Positions 23,621 to 31,477 are shown, numbered from the stretch's first letter. The stretch: DNA of 34,486 nucleotides from an uncultured Ruminococcus sp. (GCA_905234015.1 CAJOFK010000009.1:1-34486), one strand, 5' to 3'. The notes: generated by a model from the sequence alone, not told the origin. Translations and numbers: made by a program.

Positions 23621-24483
23621 AGAGCTTATTCTCAAAAGCAGCGCGCAGGATATTTTTTATCGTATTCGTGATACTGGTTATATTCGTTTCGTTTTCAATT
23701 TATTTTAAGCCCGCTGATGACTTAACGGCAATATTTGTCGACGCGGCTCAGGGCGACAGCGCCGTGGTAAAGAGCAGGGAAAGCTCCGTGCTGATTGATT
23801 CGGGAACGCGAAAAAACGCCCGGAATATCAAGGTCGCGCTCGCGCGTTTAGGCGTTAAAACGATTGATGCCGCGATACTTTCTCATCCCGATTACGACCA
23901 TATAAGCGGTATGGCGCGGATAATTCAGGAGTACGACGTAAAAAGAGTCGTAATGCCCGAGATAAATAAAAAGTATCTTTCCGACAGCACCGCGCTTGAC
24001 GAATTGCGGTACGCGGTCGAGTATAAGAATATACCCGTCAAAAAGGTTAAAGCCGGCGATAAGCTTTCGCTTAAGGATATTAAGTGCGAGGTTTTATCGC
24101 CCGACAAGGAGTACGGAGACAGCAACGAGGATTCCGCCGTGGTAAAGCTTAGCTGTAAGGGCAAAAGCCTGCTGTTTACCGGCGATATATCCTCCGTGGT
24201 AGAAAAGGATATGATAAGTGCAAAGAGGGATTTGCGCGCGGATATTCTTAAGGTCAGCCACCACGGAAGCGCCGGCGCGACCTCGGAGGAGTTTTTAAAG
24301 GCGGTTAAACCCTCCTTTTCGGTTGTATCGGTATCAAAATACAACAGCTATAACCTCCCGAGCCTTGAAGCTATGACGCGGCTGTATTCGCAAGGCGGAG
24401 AGATTTTCCGCACGGACGAGATGGGAAGCATAACCTTTCATATAAGAAACGGTGAAATTTCGGTTGAGAGCGAAAAGTCTTGA
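23617..24483 (+). CDS. ComEC-type metallo-beta-lactamase-fold hydrolase, membrane anchored
   Basis: A 288-residue protein with one N-terminal hydrophobic segment (about residues 10-30, signal anchor or uncleaved signal) and an extracellular MBL domain. The metal motifs are intact: ILSHPDYDHISGMA near residue 88 (HxxxDH form), FTGDI near 188 and VSHHGSAGATSEEF near 212. The opening FVDAAQGDSAVVKS is the ComEC C-terminal signature (DVGQGDS). Such stand-alone proteins are common in Clostridia and may be nucleases. It overlaps ygiQ by four bases. Its intact site contrasts with the degenerate MBL domain of the ComEC protein at 11507-13753. Confidence 0.9.
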   Translation: MKSLFSKAARRIFFIVFVILVIFVSFSIYFKPADDLTAIFVDAAQGDSAVVKSRESSVLIDSGTRKNARNIKVALARLGVKTIDAAILSHPDYDHISGMARIIQEYDVKRVVMPEINKKYLSDSTALDELRYAVEYKNIPVKKVKAGDKLSLKDIKCEVLSPDKEYGDSNEDSAVVKLSCKGKSLLFTGDISSVVEKDMISAKRDLRADILKVSHHGSAGATSEEFLKAVKPSFSVVSVSKYNSYNLPSLEAMTRLYSQGGEIFRTDEMGSITFHIRNGEISVESEKS

Positions 24484-24508
24484 CTTATAAATATGTATAT
24501 TTTATAAT
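24480..24508 (+). promoter_or_regulatory. Sigma-A promoter of tyrS
   Basis: TTGACT (24480-24485), 17-base spacer, TATAAT (24503-24508). It overlaps the stop codon of the MBL gene. The leader to tyrS is only about 55 bases, too short for a T-box. Confidence 0.85.
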
Positions 24509-24572
24509 GGTAAAGGTATTTATTTAAATCTAAAATTTCGATACTTAAAACTTTCAATAAGGAGTGAGTCCG

Positions 24573-25799
24573 ATAGGAGTTTATGAAGAACTTCAGGCGC
24601 GCGGTCTTATCGCTCAGGTAACCGACGAGGAAGAAATCCGCGAGCTTGTTAATAACGGAAAAGCAATTTTTTACATAGGTTTTGACCCGACGGCGGACAG
24701 CCTTCACGTCGGTCATTTTATGGCGCTGTGCCTTATGAAGCGGTTACAGATGGCGGGTAATAAGCCGATAGCGCTCGTAGGCGGCGGTACCGGTATGATA
24801 GGCGACCCCTCCGGAAGAACCGATATGCGTCAGATGCTTACCAAGGAGGATATTAATTATAACTGCGAGTGCTTTAAAAAGCAGATGAGCAAGTTTATTG
24901 ATTTCTCCGACGGCAAGGCTATTATGGTAAATAACGCCGACTGGCTTTTAGACCTTAACTACGTTGAGCTTTTAAGAGAGGTAGGCGCGTGCTTCAGCGT
25001 TAACCGTATGCTTACCGCAGAATGCTATAAGCAGAGAATGGAAAAGGGCTTAAGCTTCTTAGAGTTCAACTATATGATTATGCAGAGCTACGATTTTTAC
25101 AGCCTGTTCCAGAAGTACGGCTGTAATATGCAGTTCGGCGGCGACGACCAGTGGAGCAATATGCTCGGCGGTACGGAGCTTATAAGAAGAAAACTCGGTA
25201 AGGACGCTTACGCTATGACTATTACCCTGCTTTTAAATTCCGAGGGTAAGAAGATGGGTAAAACTCAGAAGGGCGCCGTATGGCTTGACCCGGAAAAGAC
25301 AAGCCCCTACGAGTTCTATCAGTATTGGCGCAACGTAGCCGACGCCGACGTATTAAAGTGCATAAGAATGCTTACCTTCCTGCCGCTTGAGGAAATCGAT
25401 AAGATGGACTCCTGGGAGGGCGCTCAGCTCAACACCGCTAAGGAAATCTTGGCTTACGAGCTTACTAAGCTCGTTCACGGCGAGGATGAGGCTAAAAAGG
25501 CTCAGGAAGCCGCAAGAGCGCTTTTCGGCTCGGGTGATAATACCGATAATATGCCGAGCACTGAGCTTACTGAGGCTGATTTCGGCGAGAACTTTACGGT
25601 ACTCGATTTACTTACGAAATGCTCGCTTATTCCCTCGCGTAAAGAGGGAAGACGCCTTATTCAGCAGGGCGGAGTTTCTATCGACGGCGAAAAGGTAGCC
25701 GATCCCTTCGCTGCGGTAACAGCGGATATGTTTAAAGAAAACGGCTATGTCGTTATTAAAAAGGGCAAAAAAGTCTTTCATAAGGCTGTTTTAAAATAA
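24573..25799 (+). CDS. tyrS: Tyrosyl-tRNA synthetase, probably starting at AUA
   Basis: A class I synthetase that charges tRNA-Tyr. Motifs: [14 protein letters not shown] (HIGH-type) near residue 33, the tyrosine pocket [22 protein letters not shown] (KMSKS-type), and a C-terminal S4 RNA-binding domain ([17 protein letters not shown]). The frame has a stop at 24558-24560. Only GTG 24564 or ATA 24573 can start it near the N-terminus. AAGGAG (24559-24564) overlaps the GTG but sits eight bases before the ATA, and the ATA gives the family-like start [12 protein letters not shown] therefore favour the ATA, giving about 408 residues; with the GTG it would be 411. A sequencing change from ATG is possible. 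Confidence 0.95.
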   Translation: MGVYEELQARGLIAQVTDEEEIRELVNNGKAIFYIGFDPTADSLHVGHFMALCLMKRLQMAGNKPIALVGGGTGMIGDPSGRTDMRQMLTKEDINYNCECFKKQMSKFIDFSDGKAIMVNNADWLLDLNYVELLREVGACFSVNRMLTAECYKQRMEKGLSFLEFNYMIMQSYDFYSLFQKYGCNMQFGGDDQWSNMLGGTELIRRKLGKDAYAMTITLLLNSEGKKMGKTQKGAVWLDPEKTSPYEFYQYWRNVADADVLKCIRMLTFLPLEEIDKMDSWEGAQLNTAKEILAYELTKLVHGEDEAKKAQEAARALFGSGDNTDNMPSTELTEADFGENFTVLDLLTKCSLIPSRKEGRRLIQQGGVSIDGEKVADPFAAVTADMFKENGYVVIKKGKKVFHKAVLK

Positions 25800-25817
25800 A
25801 GGAGGTAAAGAACAACT

Positions 25818-26258
25818 ATGAAAAAATTTTTTGGCGAATTTAAAGAATTTATAATGCGCGGTAATGTAATGGATCTCGCTGTTGCGGTAATTATAGGCGG
25901 CGCTTTCCAGGCGATTGTAAGCTCGCTGTGCGAACACATAATCACACCGTTTATCCAGATGATTATCGGCTGGTGTACGGGCGCTAAGTCAATCGACGAG
26001 ATTACAAAATCTCTCAACGTAGGTCCTATCCAGTTCGGCAGCTTCGTATCCGCGGTATTGAACTTCATCATTATGGCGTTCATCATCTTCATTCTCGTTA
26101 AGGCTGTTAATAAGGCTATGACACTCGGCAAGAAGAAGGAAGAGGAAGAAGAGGAAGAAACAGAGAAGGAATGTCCTTACTGCAAGAGCAAAATCGACAT
26201 CAACGCAACAAGATGTCCTCATTGTACTTCAAAGCTCGAGGGCTTTGACGGCGAGTAA
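25818..26258 (+). CDS. mscL: Large-conductance mechanosensitive channel with C-terminal zinc ribbon
   Basis: A 146-residue membrane channel that opens under hypo-osmotic stress. The amphipathic N-terminus KKFFGEFKEFIMRGNVMDLAV and helix 1 (VAVIIGGAFQAIVSSLCEHI), a short outer loop, and helix 2 (NFIIMAFIIFILVKAVNKAM) are normal. After a run of about ten glutamates comes an extra tail with two CxxC pairs (CPYCKSKIDINATRCPHCTS), a rubredoxin-like zinc ribbon absent from E. coli MscL. GGAGGT precedes the ATG, 18 bases after tyrS, so the two are probably co-transcribed. A bidirectional terminator follows. Confidence 0.95.
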   Translation: MKKFFGEFKEFIMRGNVMDLAVAVIIGGAFQAIVSSLCEHIITPFIQMIIGWCTGAKSIDEITKSLNVGPIQFGSFVSAVLNFIIMAFIIFILVKAVNKAMTLGKKKEEEEEEETEKECPYCKSKIDINATRCPHCTSKLEGFDGE

Positions 26259-26285
26259 TTAAAGTTTAACATTATATTAAAAGTT

Positions 26286-26320
26286 TCGGTCGGATAGAAA
26301 TCTATCCGACCGATTTATTA
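26286..26320. terminator. Bidirectional terminator between mscL and aroK
   Basis: A perfect stem CGGTCGGATAG (26287-26297) with CTATCCGACCG (26302-26312), loop AAAT, followed by TTTATTATT on the plus side. The two genes converge here. Confidence 0.8.
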
Positions 26321-26824
26321 TTAGTTGCTGTTTAATTGTTTTATAATATCGCTTGCGGTGTCTTCAAGTGAGTTTCCTTCTTTATAGCGTACCGTTATAT
26401 CCGCGTATTTTTCGTAATATGGGAGGCGGGTGCTGTAGATATCCTCAAGAGTTTCACCGTTTTTCATAGCTATTCCTCTGTCGGAATAATCACTCAGCCT
26501 GCGCTTAAGCTCCTTAAGCTCAACGTCGATAAAAATTACCTTTCCGAGCGATTTAAGGTTCTCCATAGCCTCCTTCGACATAACCATCGAGCCGCCGGTC
26601 GCGATAATTACGCGGTCGCATACTATCTCGCTGCCGACGCTGCTTTCTATCTCAAGAAACTTATCAAGACCTTTTTCGTCAATGATTTTCTGGAGCGTGC
26701 ATTTTTCTCTTTGAGAAATAAAAGAGTCGGTATCGAGGTATCCGTACCCGAGCCTGCGCGCGAGGATAACGCCGAGGGTGCTTTTTCCGCTGCCGGGCAT
26801 TCCTATCAGGATTAAATTATCCAT
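26321..26824 (-). CDS. aroK: Shikimate kinase
   Basis: A 167-residue P-loop kinase that phosphorylates shikimate on the way to chorismate and the aromatic amino acids. The P-loop is LIGMPGSGKSTLG at residues 5-17. LDTDSFIS with its Asp-Asp type magnesium and substrate site follows, then IIATGGSMVMSKE and the lid region SDRGIAMKNGE. Length is normal. The ATG overlaps the pyk stop by one base (TGATG on the minus strand), so translation is coupled to pyruvate kinase, which makes pyruvate from the PEP that the shikimate path also consumes; whether this matters is inference. Confidence 0.95.
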   Translation of the reverse strand: MDNLILIGMPGSGKSTLGVILARRLGYGYLDTDSFISQREKCTLQKIIDEKGLDKFLEIESSVGSEIVCDRVIIATGGSMVMSKEAMENLKSLGKVIFIDVELKELKRRLSDYSDRGIAMKNGETLEDIYSTRLPYYEKYADITVRYKEGNSLEDTASDIIKQLNSN

Positions 26825-28263
26825 CAGAGCACCTTAATCTGGAGCGTATCGGTTCCGTAGGAGGGCTCGATTTTATTAGAGGAGATTACAACTACCGTAT
26901 CGCCCTCTTTTACAATACCTGTTTCAATCGCTTTATTCATAGCCTGCTTTGTGATTTCATCGGTATCGGTGAGGTTTTCGCCGAGTACGGCGGTTACGCC
27001 GCTGCTGAGGCAGAGCTTATGCTGAACGAGCGGAGAGGTAACAACCGCGATAATCGGACATTCGGGGCGGAAATGAGCCATAGCTCTCGCAACCTTACCC
27101 GTAGCGGACTCAACTATAATCGCCTTTGCGTTTACCTCCTGAGCAACGTGCTTTGCGGAGTAGCAGATACTCTTTCTGAAGCTGTTGGTGTCGTCAAATT
27201 CCTTGATGTATTTCTGCAGGAGATAGTCCTCGTGATTGCTTTCGGCTTCGGTGCAGATGTCGTTAAGCGCCTTAACGCTTTCTACGGGATATTTACCCGC
27301 TGCGGATTCGCCGGAGAGCATTACAACAGAGGTTCCGTCGTAAACCGCGTTTGCGACGTCACTGATTTCGGCTCGTGTCGGTACGGGATTTGTTGTCATA
27401 CTCTCGAGCATCTGAGTAGCGGTAATAACGTACTTGCCCTTTGCTACGGTTTTGCGGATAATTGTTTTCTGAATTTCGGGGAGCTTTATAAACGGAATTT
27501 CAACGCCCATATCGCCGCGCGCTACCATAATACCGTTTGACGCGTCGATAATGCGGTCGATATCGTCGTAGCCGCTCTGGTTTTCGATTTTAGATACGAT
27601 ATCAACGCCCTCAAAGCCGATACTGTCAATATAATCGCGCAGGGTACTTACGTCGTCAGCCGAGCGCACGAAGCTTGCGGCAACGATTTCCGCGCCGTTT
27701 TTCAGTCCGAATTCAATATCGGCTCTGTCGCGAGCACTTACATACGGCATAGAAATATGATAATCGGGGATATTAATACTCTTTCTGTTGGAAAGCCGTC
27801 CGCCCTTAACTATAAGGCAGGTGATAGCGTCTTTTGTAACCTTGGTAACTACAAGCTGTATTTTACCGTCGTCCATAAGGATTTTGCGGCCGATAGCCTT
27901 CTGCTTTTCGTTAAGGAAGATGTCTACGAGCTTAGGATAGCTTATGCCGATTCCTTCGTCGTTGCCTTGTCTTTCGTTATCCTTATAGAGCGAAAATTCT
28001 TTTCCCTCTATAAGTACGGCGCTTCCGTTCTCAAAGGTTCCGACTCTGACCTCGGGACCTTTTGTGTCGAGAAGAATAGCGATATTCTTTCCGCTTTCTT
28101 TAATTGCTTCCTTAAGACGGTCGAGACGAACCTTCTGTTCTTCGTGGGTACCGTGGGACATATTGATTCTCGCGACATTCATACCCGCGTCAATCATTTT
28201 AAGCAGGGTTTCCTTGTTATCACAGGCAGGACCTAAGGTACAAATTATTTTAGTTTTCCTCAT
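26824..28263 (-). CDS. pyk: Pyruvate kinase
   Basis: A 479-residue glycolytic enzyme converting phosphoenolpyruvate and ADP to pyruvate and ATP. Opening MRKTKIICTLGPACDN, active-site INMSHGTHEEQ, the barrel motifs VSKIENQSGYDDID and VARGDMGVEIPF, ITATQMLESMTTNPVPTRAE, and a C-terminal regulatory domain (ECPIIAVVTSPLV, VVISSNKIEPSYGTDTLQI). It lacks the extra PEP-utilising domain present in Bacillus-type enzymes. GGGGGTG lies before the start. It is the first gene of a two-gene unit with aroK. Confidence 0.97.
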   Translation of the reverse strand: MRKTKIICTLGPACDNKETLLKMIDAGMNVARINMSHGTHEEQKVRLDRLKEAIKESGKNIAILLDTKGPEVRVGTFENGSAVLIEGKEFSLYKDNERQGNDEGIGISYPKLVDIFLNEKQKAIGRKILMDDGKIQLVVTKVTKDAITCLIVKGGRLSNRKSINIPDYHISMPYVSARDRADIEFGLKNGAEIVAASFVRSADDVSTLRDYIDSIGFEGVDIVSKIENQSGYDDIDRIIDASNGIMVARGDMGVEIPFIKLPEIQKTIIRKTVAKGKYVITATQMLESMTTNPVPTRAEISDVANAVYDGTSVVMLSGESAAGKYPVESVKALNDICTEAESNHEDYLLQKYIKEFDDTNSFRKSICYSAKHVAQEVNAKAIIVESATGKVARAMAHFRPECPIIAVVTSPLVQHKLCLSSGVTAVLGENLTDTDEITKQAMNKAIETGIVKEGDTVVVISSNKIEPSYGTDTLQIKVL

Positions 28264-28304
28264 TTTTACACCCCCATTGGATAAATGATTATATTGTTAT
28301 CACT

Positions 28305-28333
28305 ATTATAATAAAAAATGTGTAGGTTTTCAA
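28305..28333 (-). promoter_or_regulatory. Sigma-A promoter of pyk-aroK
   Basis: On the minus strand: TTGAAA (28328-28333), 17-base spacer, TATAAT (28305-28310), with the pyk start about 40 bases further. Confidence 0.85.
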
Positions 28334-28348
28334 TAGCGAATAAAGAAA

Positions 28349-28386
28349 AAATTCGGTGAATTTATACAAATTCACCGAATTTTTAT
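28349..28386 (-). terminator. Terminator of htpG
   Basis: A perfect 15-bp stem, AAATTCGGTGAATTT (28349-28363) with AAATTCACCGAATTT (28368-28382), four-base loop. On the minus strand TTTTTTC follows directly; on the plus strand there is also a short T-run. It lies just ahead of the pyk promoter. Confidence 0.85.
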
Positions 28387-28400
28387 AGGATTATAAACTT

Positions 28401-30278
28401 TTACATTAACGAGCATACCAAATCGGCATATCCCGAGGGATCATCTATAGGAAGTCCCGCTATAAGCAGCGCCTGATTGTAGAAAATCTCCGCGTACTTC
28501 TTAGCCTTTTCGTCGTCCTCGCCGATTAAGGATTTCATAGTCTTGACCGCGTCGTGGTTCATATTGAGCTCCAAGCAGCGCTGAGCCTTCATACCTGCCT
28601 CGGGCTGCATGGCGGCGAAGTATTTTTCCATCTCAAAGCTTATTCCGCCCTTAGCGGTAAGGCATACGGGATGGCTTACGAGCTTTTTGCTTGCGATTAC
28701 CTCGCTTACCTTATCGCCGAGAGCGTCGCGCACGAACTTAAGAACATCGCTGTTGTCCTCATCGGAGCTTTCCGGCTGCTCGGGTTCGATACCGAGGTCG
28801 TCGCTGTCAACGCTTCTGAACTCTTTTTCGTTATAGCTGTGTAAGGTCTGGAGTGTAAACTCGTCGATATCCTGAGTGCAGTAAAGAATCTCAAAGCCCT
28901 TTGAAAGCACCATCTCCGCCTGCGGAAGCTTGCTTATTGAGGTTACGCTCTCGCCGGTTGCGAAGTAGATGTATTTCTGCTCCTCAGTCATTCTGTCAAC
29001 ATATTCGGAAAGCGTAGTTAGCTTTTCGTCATTTGAGGAATAGAACATAAGGAGGTCTTTAAGATTATCCTTGTGCATTCCGTAATCGCTTACGATACCG
29101 TACTTAAGCTGACGGCCGAACTCGTTAAAGAAGCTTTCGTAGGTTTTTCTGTCCTTTTTAAGCAGGGAAGAAAGCTCGTTTTTAATCTTTTTCTCAAGCG
29201 TATTTGCAACGGTCTTGAGCTGATGGTCGTGCTGAAGAACCTCTCGCGAGATATTAAGCGAGAAATCCTGGCTGTCTACTACACCCTTAACGAATCTGAA
29301 GTGCTCGGGTAAAAGCTCTTCGCAGTTTTCCATAATAAGAACGCCGCTTGAATAGAGCTGTAAGCCCTTTTTATATTCCTTGGTATAATAATCATACGGA
29401 GCCTTTGAGGGGATGTAGAGGAGCGCTTTATAGGTTACTACGCCTTCTACCGAGGTCGTGATAATTTTAGCGGGCTTATCGAACGCCATAAACTTATCCT
29501 GATAGAATTTTTCGTACTCCTCGTCGGAAACGTCCTTCTTCGGGCGCTGCCATATAGGAACCATCGAGTTGAGCGTCTGAGCTTCGGTAACGGTTTCGTA
29601 CTCGGGCTTATCGCTGTCCTTGGTATCCTCTTTAACCTTGCTGTGAGTCATATCCATAATAATGGGGTAGCGGATATAATCGCTGTACTTTTTAACCAGC
29701 TCGGAAATCCTGTACTGCTCTAAAAATTCAGAATAATTCTCGTTTTCGGTATCATCCTTTATGTAAAGGGTGATAACGGTACCCGCGCTGTCCTTTTCAG
29801 CTTCCTTTACGGTATAACCGTCAGCTCCCGAGGACGTCCAGAGATAACCGGTATCGCAGCCGTACTTCTTAGTGTATACTTCAACCTTTTTCGCAACCAT
29901 AAACGCGGAGTAAAAGCCTACACCGAACTGACCGATGATATCAACGTCGTCCTTATTTTCCATCTCCTGCTTAAAGCGATAGGAGCCGGATGACGCGATT
30001 GTGCCGAGGTTCTGCTCAAGGTCCTCTTTATCCATACCGATACCGTTATCCTCAATTTTAAGTATGCGGTTTTCTTTATCGAGGGTGATGTTGATTTTAA
30101 AATCCTCTCTCAAAAGTCCGACCTTATCGTCGGTAAGAGAAATGAAGCAGAGCTTGTCTACCGCGTCGCTGGCGTTTGAGATAAGCTCTCTTAAAAAAAT
30201 CTCCTTACGAGTGTAGATAGAATTAATCATAAGGTCGAGAAGTCTTTTTGATTCAGACTTGAACTGTTTTTTTGCCAT
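28401..30278 (-). CDS. htpG: Chaperone HtpG (Hsp90)
   Basis: A 625-residue ATP-dependent chaperone. The N-terminal GHKL ATPase shows ELISNASDAVDKLCF near residue 35, IEDNGIGMDKEDL near 77, GQFGVGFYSAFMVA near 118 and the GTVITLYI motif near 165. The middle domain has YIPSKAPYDYY and LNISREVLQ; the C-terminal dimer domain ends with the mobile PDPSGYADLV-type helix. It lacks a C-terminal MEEVD, as expected in bacteria. No CIRCE element was found upstream; instead a palindrome covers the promoter. It is monocistronic. Confidence 0.98.
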   Translation of the reverse strand: MAKKQFKSESKRLLDLMINSIYTRKEIFLRELISNASDAVDKLCFISLTDDKVGLLREDFKINITLDKENRILKIEDNGIGMDKEDLEQNLGTIASSGSYRFKQEMENKDDVDIIGQFGVGFYSAFMVAKKVEVYTKKYGCDTGYLWTSSGADGYTVKEAEKDSAGTVITLYIKDDTENENYSEFLEQYRISELVKKYSDYIRYPIIMDMTHSKVKEDTKDSDKPEYETVTEAQTLNSMVPIWQRPKKDVSDEEYEKFYQDKFMAFDKPAKIITTSVEGVVTYKALLYIPSKAPYDYYTKEYKKGLQLYSSGVLIMENCEELLPEHFRFVKGVVDSQDFSLNISREVLQHDHQLKTVANTLEKKIKNELSSLLKKDRKTYESFFNEFGRQLKYGIVSDYGMHKDNLKDLLMFYSSNDEKLTTLSEYVDRMTEEQKYIYFATGESVTSISKLPQAEMVLSKGFEILYCTQDIDEFTLQTLHSYNEKEFRSVDSDDLGIEPEQPESSDEDNSDVLKFVRDALGDKVSEVIASKKLVSHPVCLTAKGGISFEMEKYFAAMQPEAGMKAQRCLELNMNHDAVKTMKSLIGEDDEKAKKYAEIFYNQALLIAGLPIDDPSGYADLVCSLM

Positions 30279-30318
30279 TTAAACCATTCCTTTTTATATA
30301 TAAAATATACCAATAAAT

Positions 30319-30347
30319 ATTATACACCTTTTTGTTTGAAATTTCAA
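30319..30347 (-). promoter_or_regulatory. Promoter of htpG with a palindrome over the -35 box
   Basis: On the minus strand: TTGAAA (30342-30347), 17-base spacer, TATAAT (30319-30324). The -35 box lies in the perfect 14-bp palindrome TTTGAAATTTCAAA (30335-30348). A second inverted repeat, AATGTATA-AA-TATACATT (30347-30364), adjoins it upstream. Confidence 0.75.
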
Positions 30348-30364
30348 ATGTATAAATATACATT

Positions 30365-30780
30365 ATTTTAACGAAAAATGTATATTTTAACGCTTTTTAG
30401 CATTAAAATTCCGGACGTCACTAAAAGTATTTAAAAATATTTTTAAATTTTTTATCGGAGCACCACTTATAATTCCTTCTAAGAATTATAATGCTATGGT
30501 TATTGTAAACGAAAAACAAAAAACGGGTTTACAATTTCAGCGAAAAATGCAGGAATTAAATTGAAATCCTTCGTTTTTTTTAAAAACATACATAAATAAT
30601 AGACACAATAGGGGGGTTGTGTATGATATCAGTTTTTTTCACCTTTCTAAATCCTTTTTATTTTATAACGATTTATCACTTTTAAATCCTTTTCAGTTAT
30701 AATGCTGTTTTCAGCTCGGCTGAAAGCACAGCTTAAGTATAAGGTGATATAATTAGGAAAATATAAAGGTGAAAAAGGCA
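30365..30780. other. AT-rich non-coding stretch with several hairpins
   Basis: About 415 bases without a convincing gene, between the htpG control region and the tRNA-Thr terminator. Hairpins: TTATAATTC (30467-30475) with GAATTATAA (30483-30491); ATTGTAAAC (30502-30510) with GTTTACAAT (30527-30535); ACACAA (30603-30608) with TTGTGT (30617-30622); and a strong one at 30704-30732, GCTGT-TTTCAGC with GCTGAAA-(GC)-ACAGC, loop TCG. An imperfect direct repeat of TAAATCCTTTT occurs at about 30648 and 30682. A small RNA could be encoded here, but I cannot assign one. A 20-codon frame at 30623-30685 is discussed in the findings. Confidence 0.4.
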
Positions 30781-30811
30781 GAAAAATAAAGGACGCATAA
30801 AAGCGTCCTTT
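30781..30811 (-). terminator. Terminator of tRNA-Thr
   Basis: AAAGGACGC (30788-30796) pairs with GCGTCCTTT (30803-30811), six-base loop; on the minus strand ATTTTTC follows. It starts a few bases after the tRNA 3' end. Confidence 0.85.
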
Positions 30812-30815
30812 ACCG

Positions 30816-30891
30816 TGGAGCTGGTGGCGTGACTTGAACACGTGACCTTCTCATTACGAGTGAGATGCTCTACCGACTGAGCTACACCAGC
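30816..30891 (-). tRNA. tRNA-Thr (anticodon CGT)
   Basis: A complete 76-base cloverleaf on the minus strand. Acceptor stem GCTGGTG with CACCAGC, D arm GCTC/GAGC, anticodon stem TCTCA/TGAGA around loop CTCGTAA (anticodon CGT at 30856-30858, reading ACG), variable loop AGGTC, T loop TTCAAGT, discriminator T and encoded CCA. The outer pair of the T stem is an A-C mismatch (ACGTG with CACGC). It is transcribed alone from its own promoter and ended by its own terminator. Confidence 0.96.
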
Positions 30892-30903
30892 GTCATTCAA
30901 TAT

Positions 30904-30932
30904 ATTATAACTCAAAAGAATCGGTTTTGCAA
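30904..30932 (-). promoter_or_regulatory. Promoter of tRNA-Thr
   Basis: On the minus strand: TTGCAA (30927-30932), 17-base spacer, TATAAT (30904-30909), 13 bases before the tRNA 5' end. Confidence 0.85.
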
Positions 30933-31002
30933 GTGGCGTGTAGCATAAAATCAAAAAAATGTAAGAAAAATCAGTAAAAACGTGACAATTTACCCACTTG
31001 TA

Positions 31003-31031
31003 TTGACAATAAAAAAGTTATAAATTATACT
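31003..31031 (+). promoter_or_regulatory. Promoter of the XRE regulator gene
   Basis: TTGACA (31003-31008), 17-base spacer, TATACT (31026-31031), giving a leader of about 65 bases. A second GACAAT, at 30984-30989, upstream of the one at 31005-31010 in the -35 box, forms a direct repeat that might be a self-regulation site; this is speculative. Confidence 0.75.
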
Positions 31032-31100
31032 ATAGGCAAAGATATAAATATGCATAAATTTTTATATGTTTATTCAGGAATACTGAAAGGTGTTGGTAGT

Positions 31101-31469
31101 ATGTCGAAGTCATTTGGCAGACACTTAAGAGATCTTCGAAAGAAACATTCTAAGTACTCACAGCGGGATATGGCGGATATGTTAAATATCTCGCGTTCAA
31201 CATATACCTATTATGAAACAGGAAAGTCAGAGCCCGGTCAGGAAAAGCTTAAGAAAATCTGCGATATCCTTAATGTGGATTTTAATACACTGCTCGGATA
31301 CAGCGATGAGGGATTAACGGCTTTAGTTGCTTCGGGTGACTCCGGCAACGAATTATTCGGCGCGCTCTCTCCTAATGAGGAACAGATTATTCTTGCTTAC
31401 AGAAGTATGAATTCCGAGGAAAAGGAATTTATCGGCAAGCAGATTACAAAGATTGTTAAGGGTCAATGA
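31101..31469 (+). CDS. XRE-family transcriptional regulator
   Basis: A 122-residue DNA-binding protein. Residues about 6-62 are a Cro/cI-type helix-turn-helix: FGRHLRDLRKKHSKYSQRDM, ADMLNISRSTYTYYETGKSE and the closing LKKICDILNVDFNTLLGYSD. The C-terminal half is short and acidic, with a helical LSPNEEQIILAYRSMNSEEK that resembles the tail of many small clostridial regulators; there is no peptidase or ligand domain. ATG 31101 has AAAGGTG at good spacing, while an upstream in-frame extension lacks a ribosome site. It has its own promoter and terminator. The target is unknown; a nearby target could be its own promoter. Confidence 0.9.
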   Translation: MSKSFGRHLRDLRKKHSKYSQRDMADMLNISRSTYTYYETGKSEPGQEKLKKICDILNVDFNTLLGYSDEGLTALVASGDSGNELFGALSPNEEQIILAYRSMNSEEKEFIGKQITKIVKGQ

Positions 31470-31477
31470 AAATGCTC

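Noticed and set aside
24509..24572. T-box riboswitch upstream of tyrS
   Set aside because: The leader is only about 55 bases from the promoter, with no T-box sequence, specifier stem or terminator.
27019..27540. 173-codon open frame opposite pyk, and a similar one at 27757-28236
   Set aside because: Both mirror the pyruvate kinase gene, lack ribosome sites and have no family match.
30279..30360. CIRCE heat-shock operator ahead of htpG
   Set aside because: The TTAGCACTC-n9-GAGTGCTAA pattern is not present; only different palindromes are.
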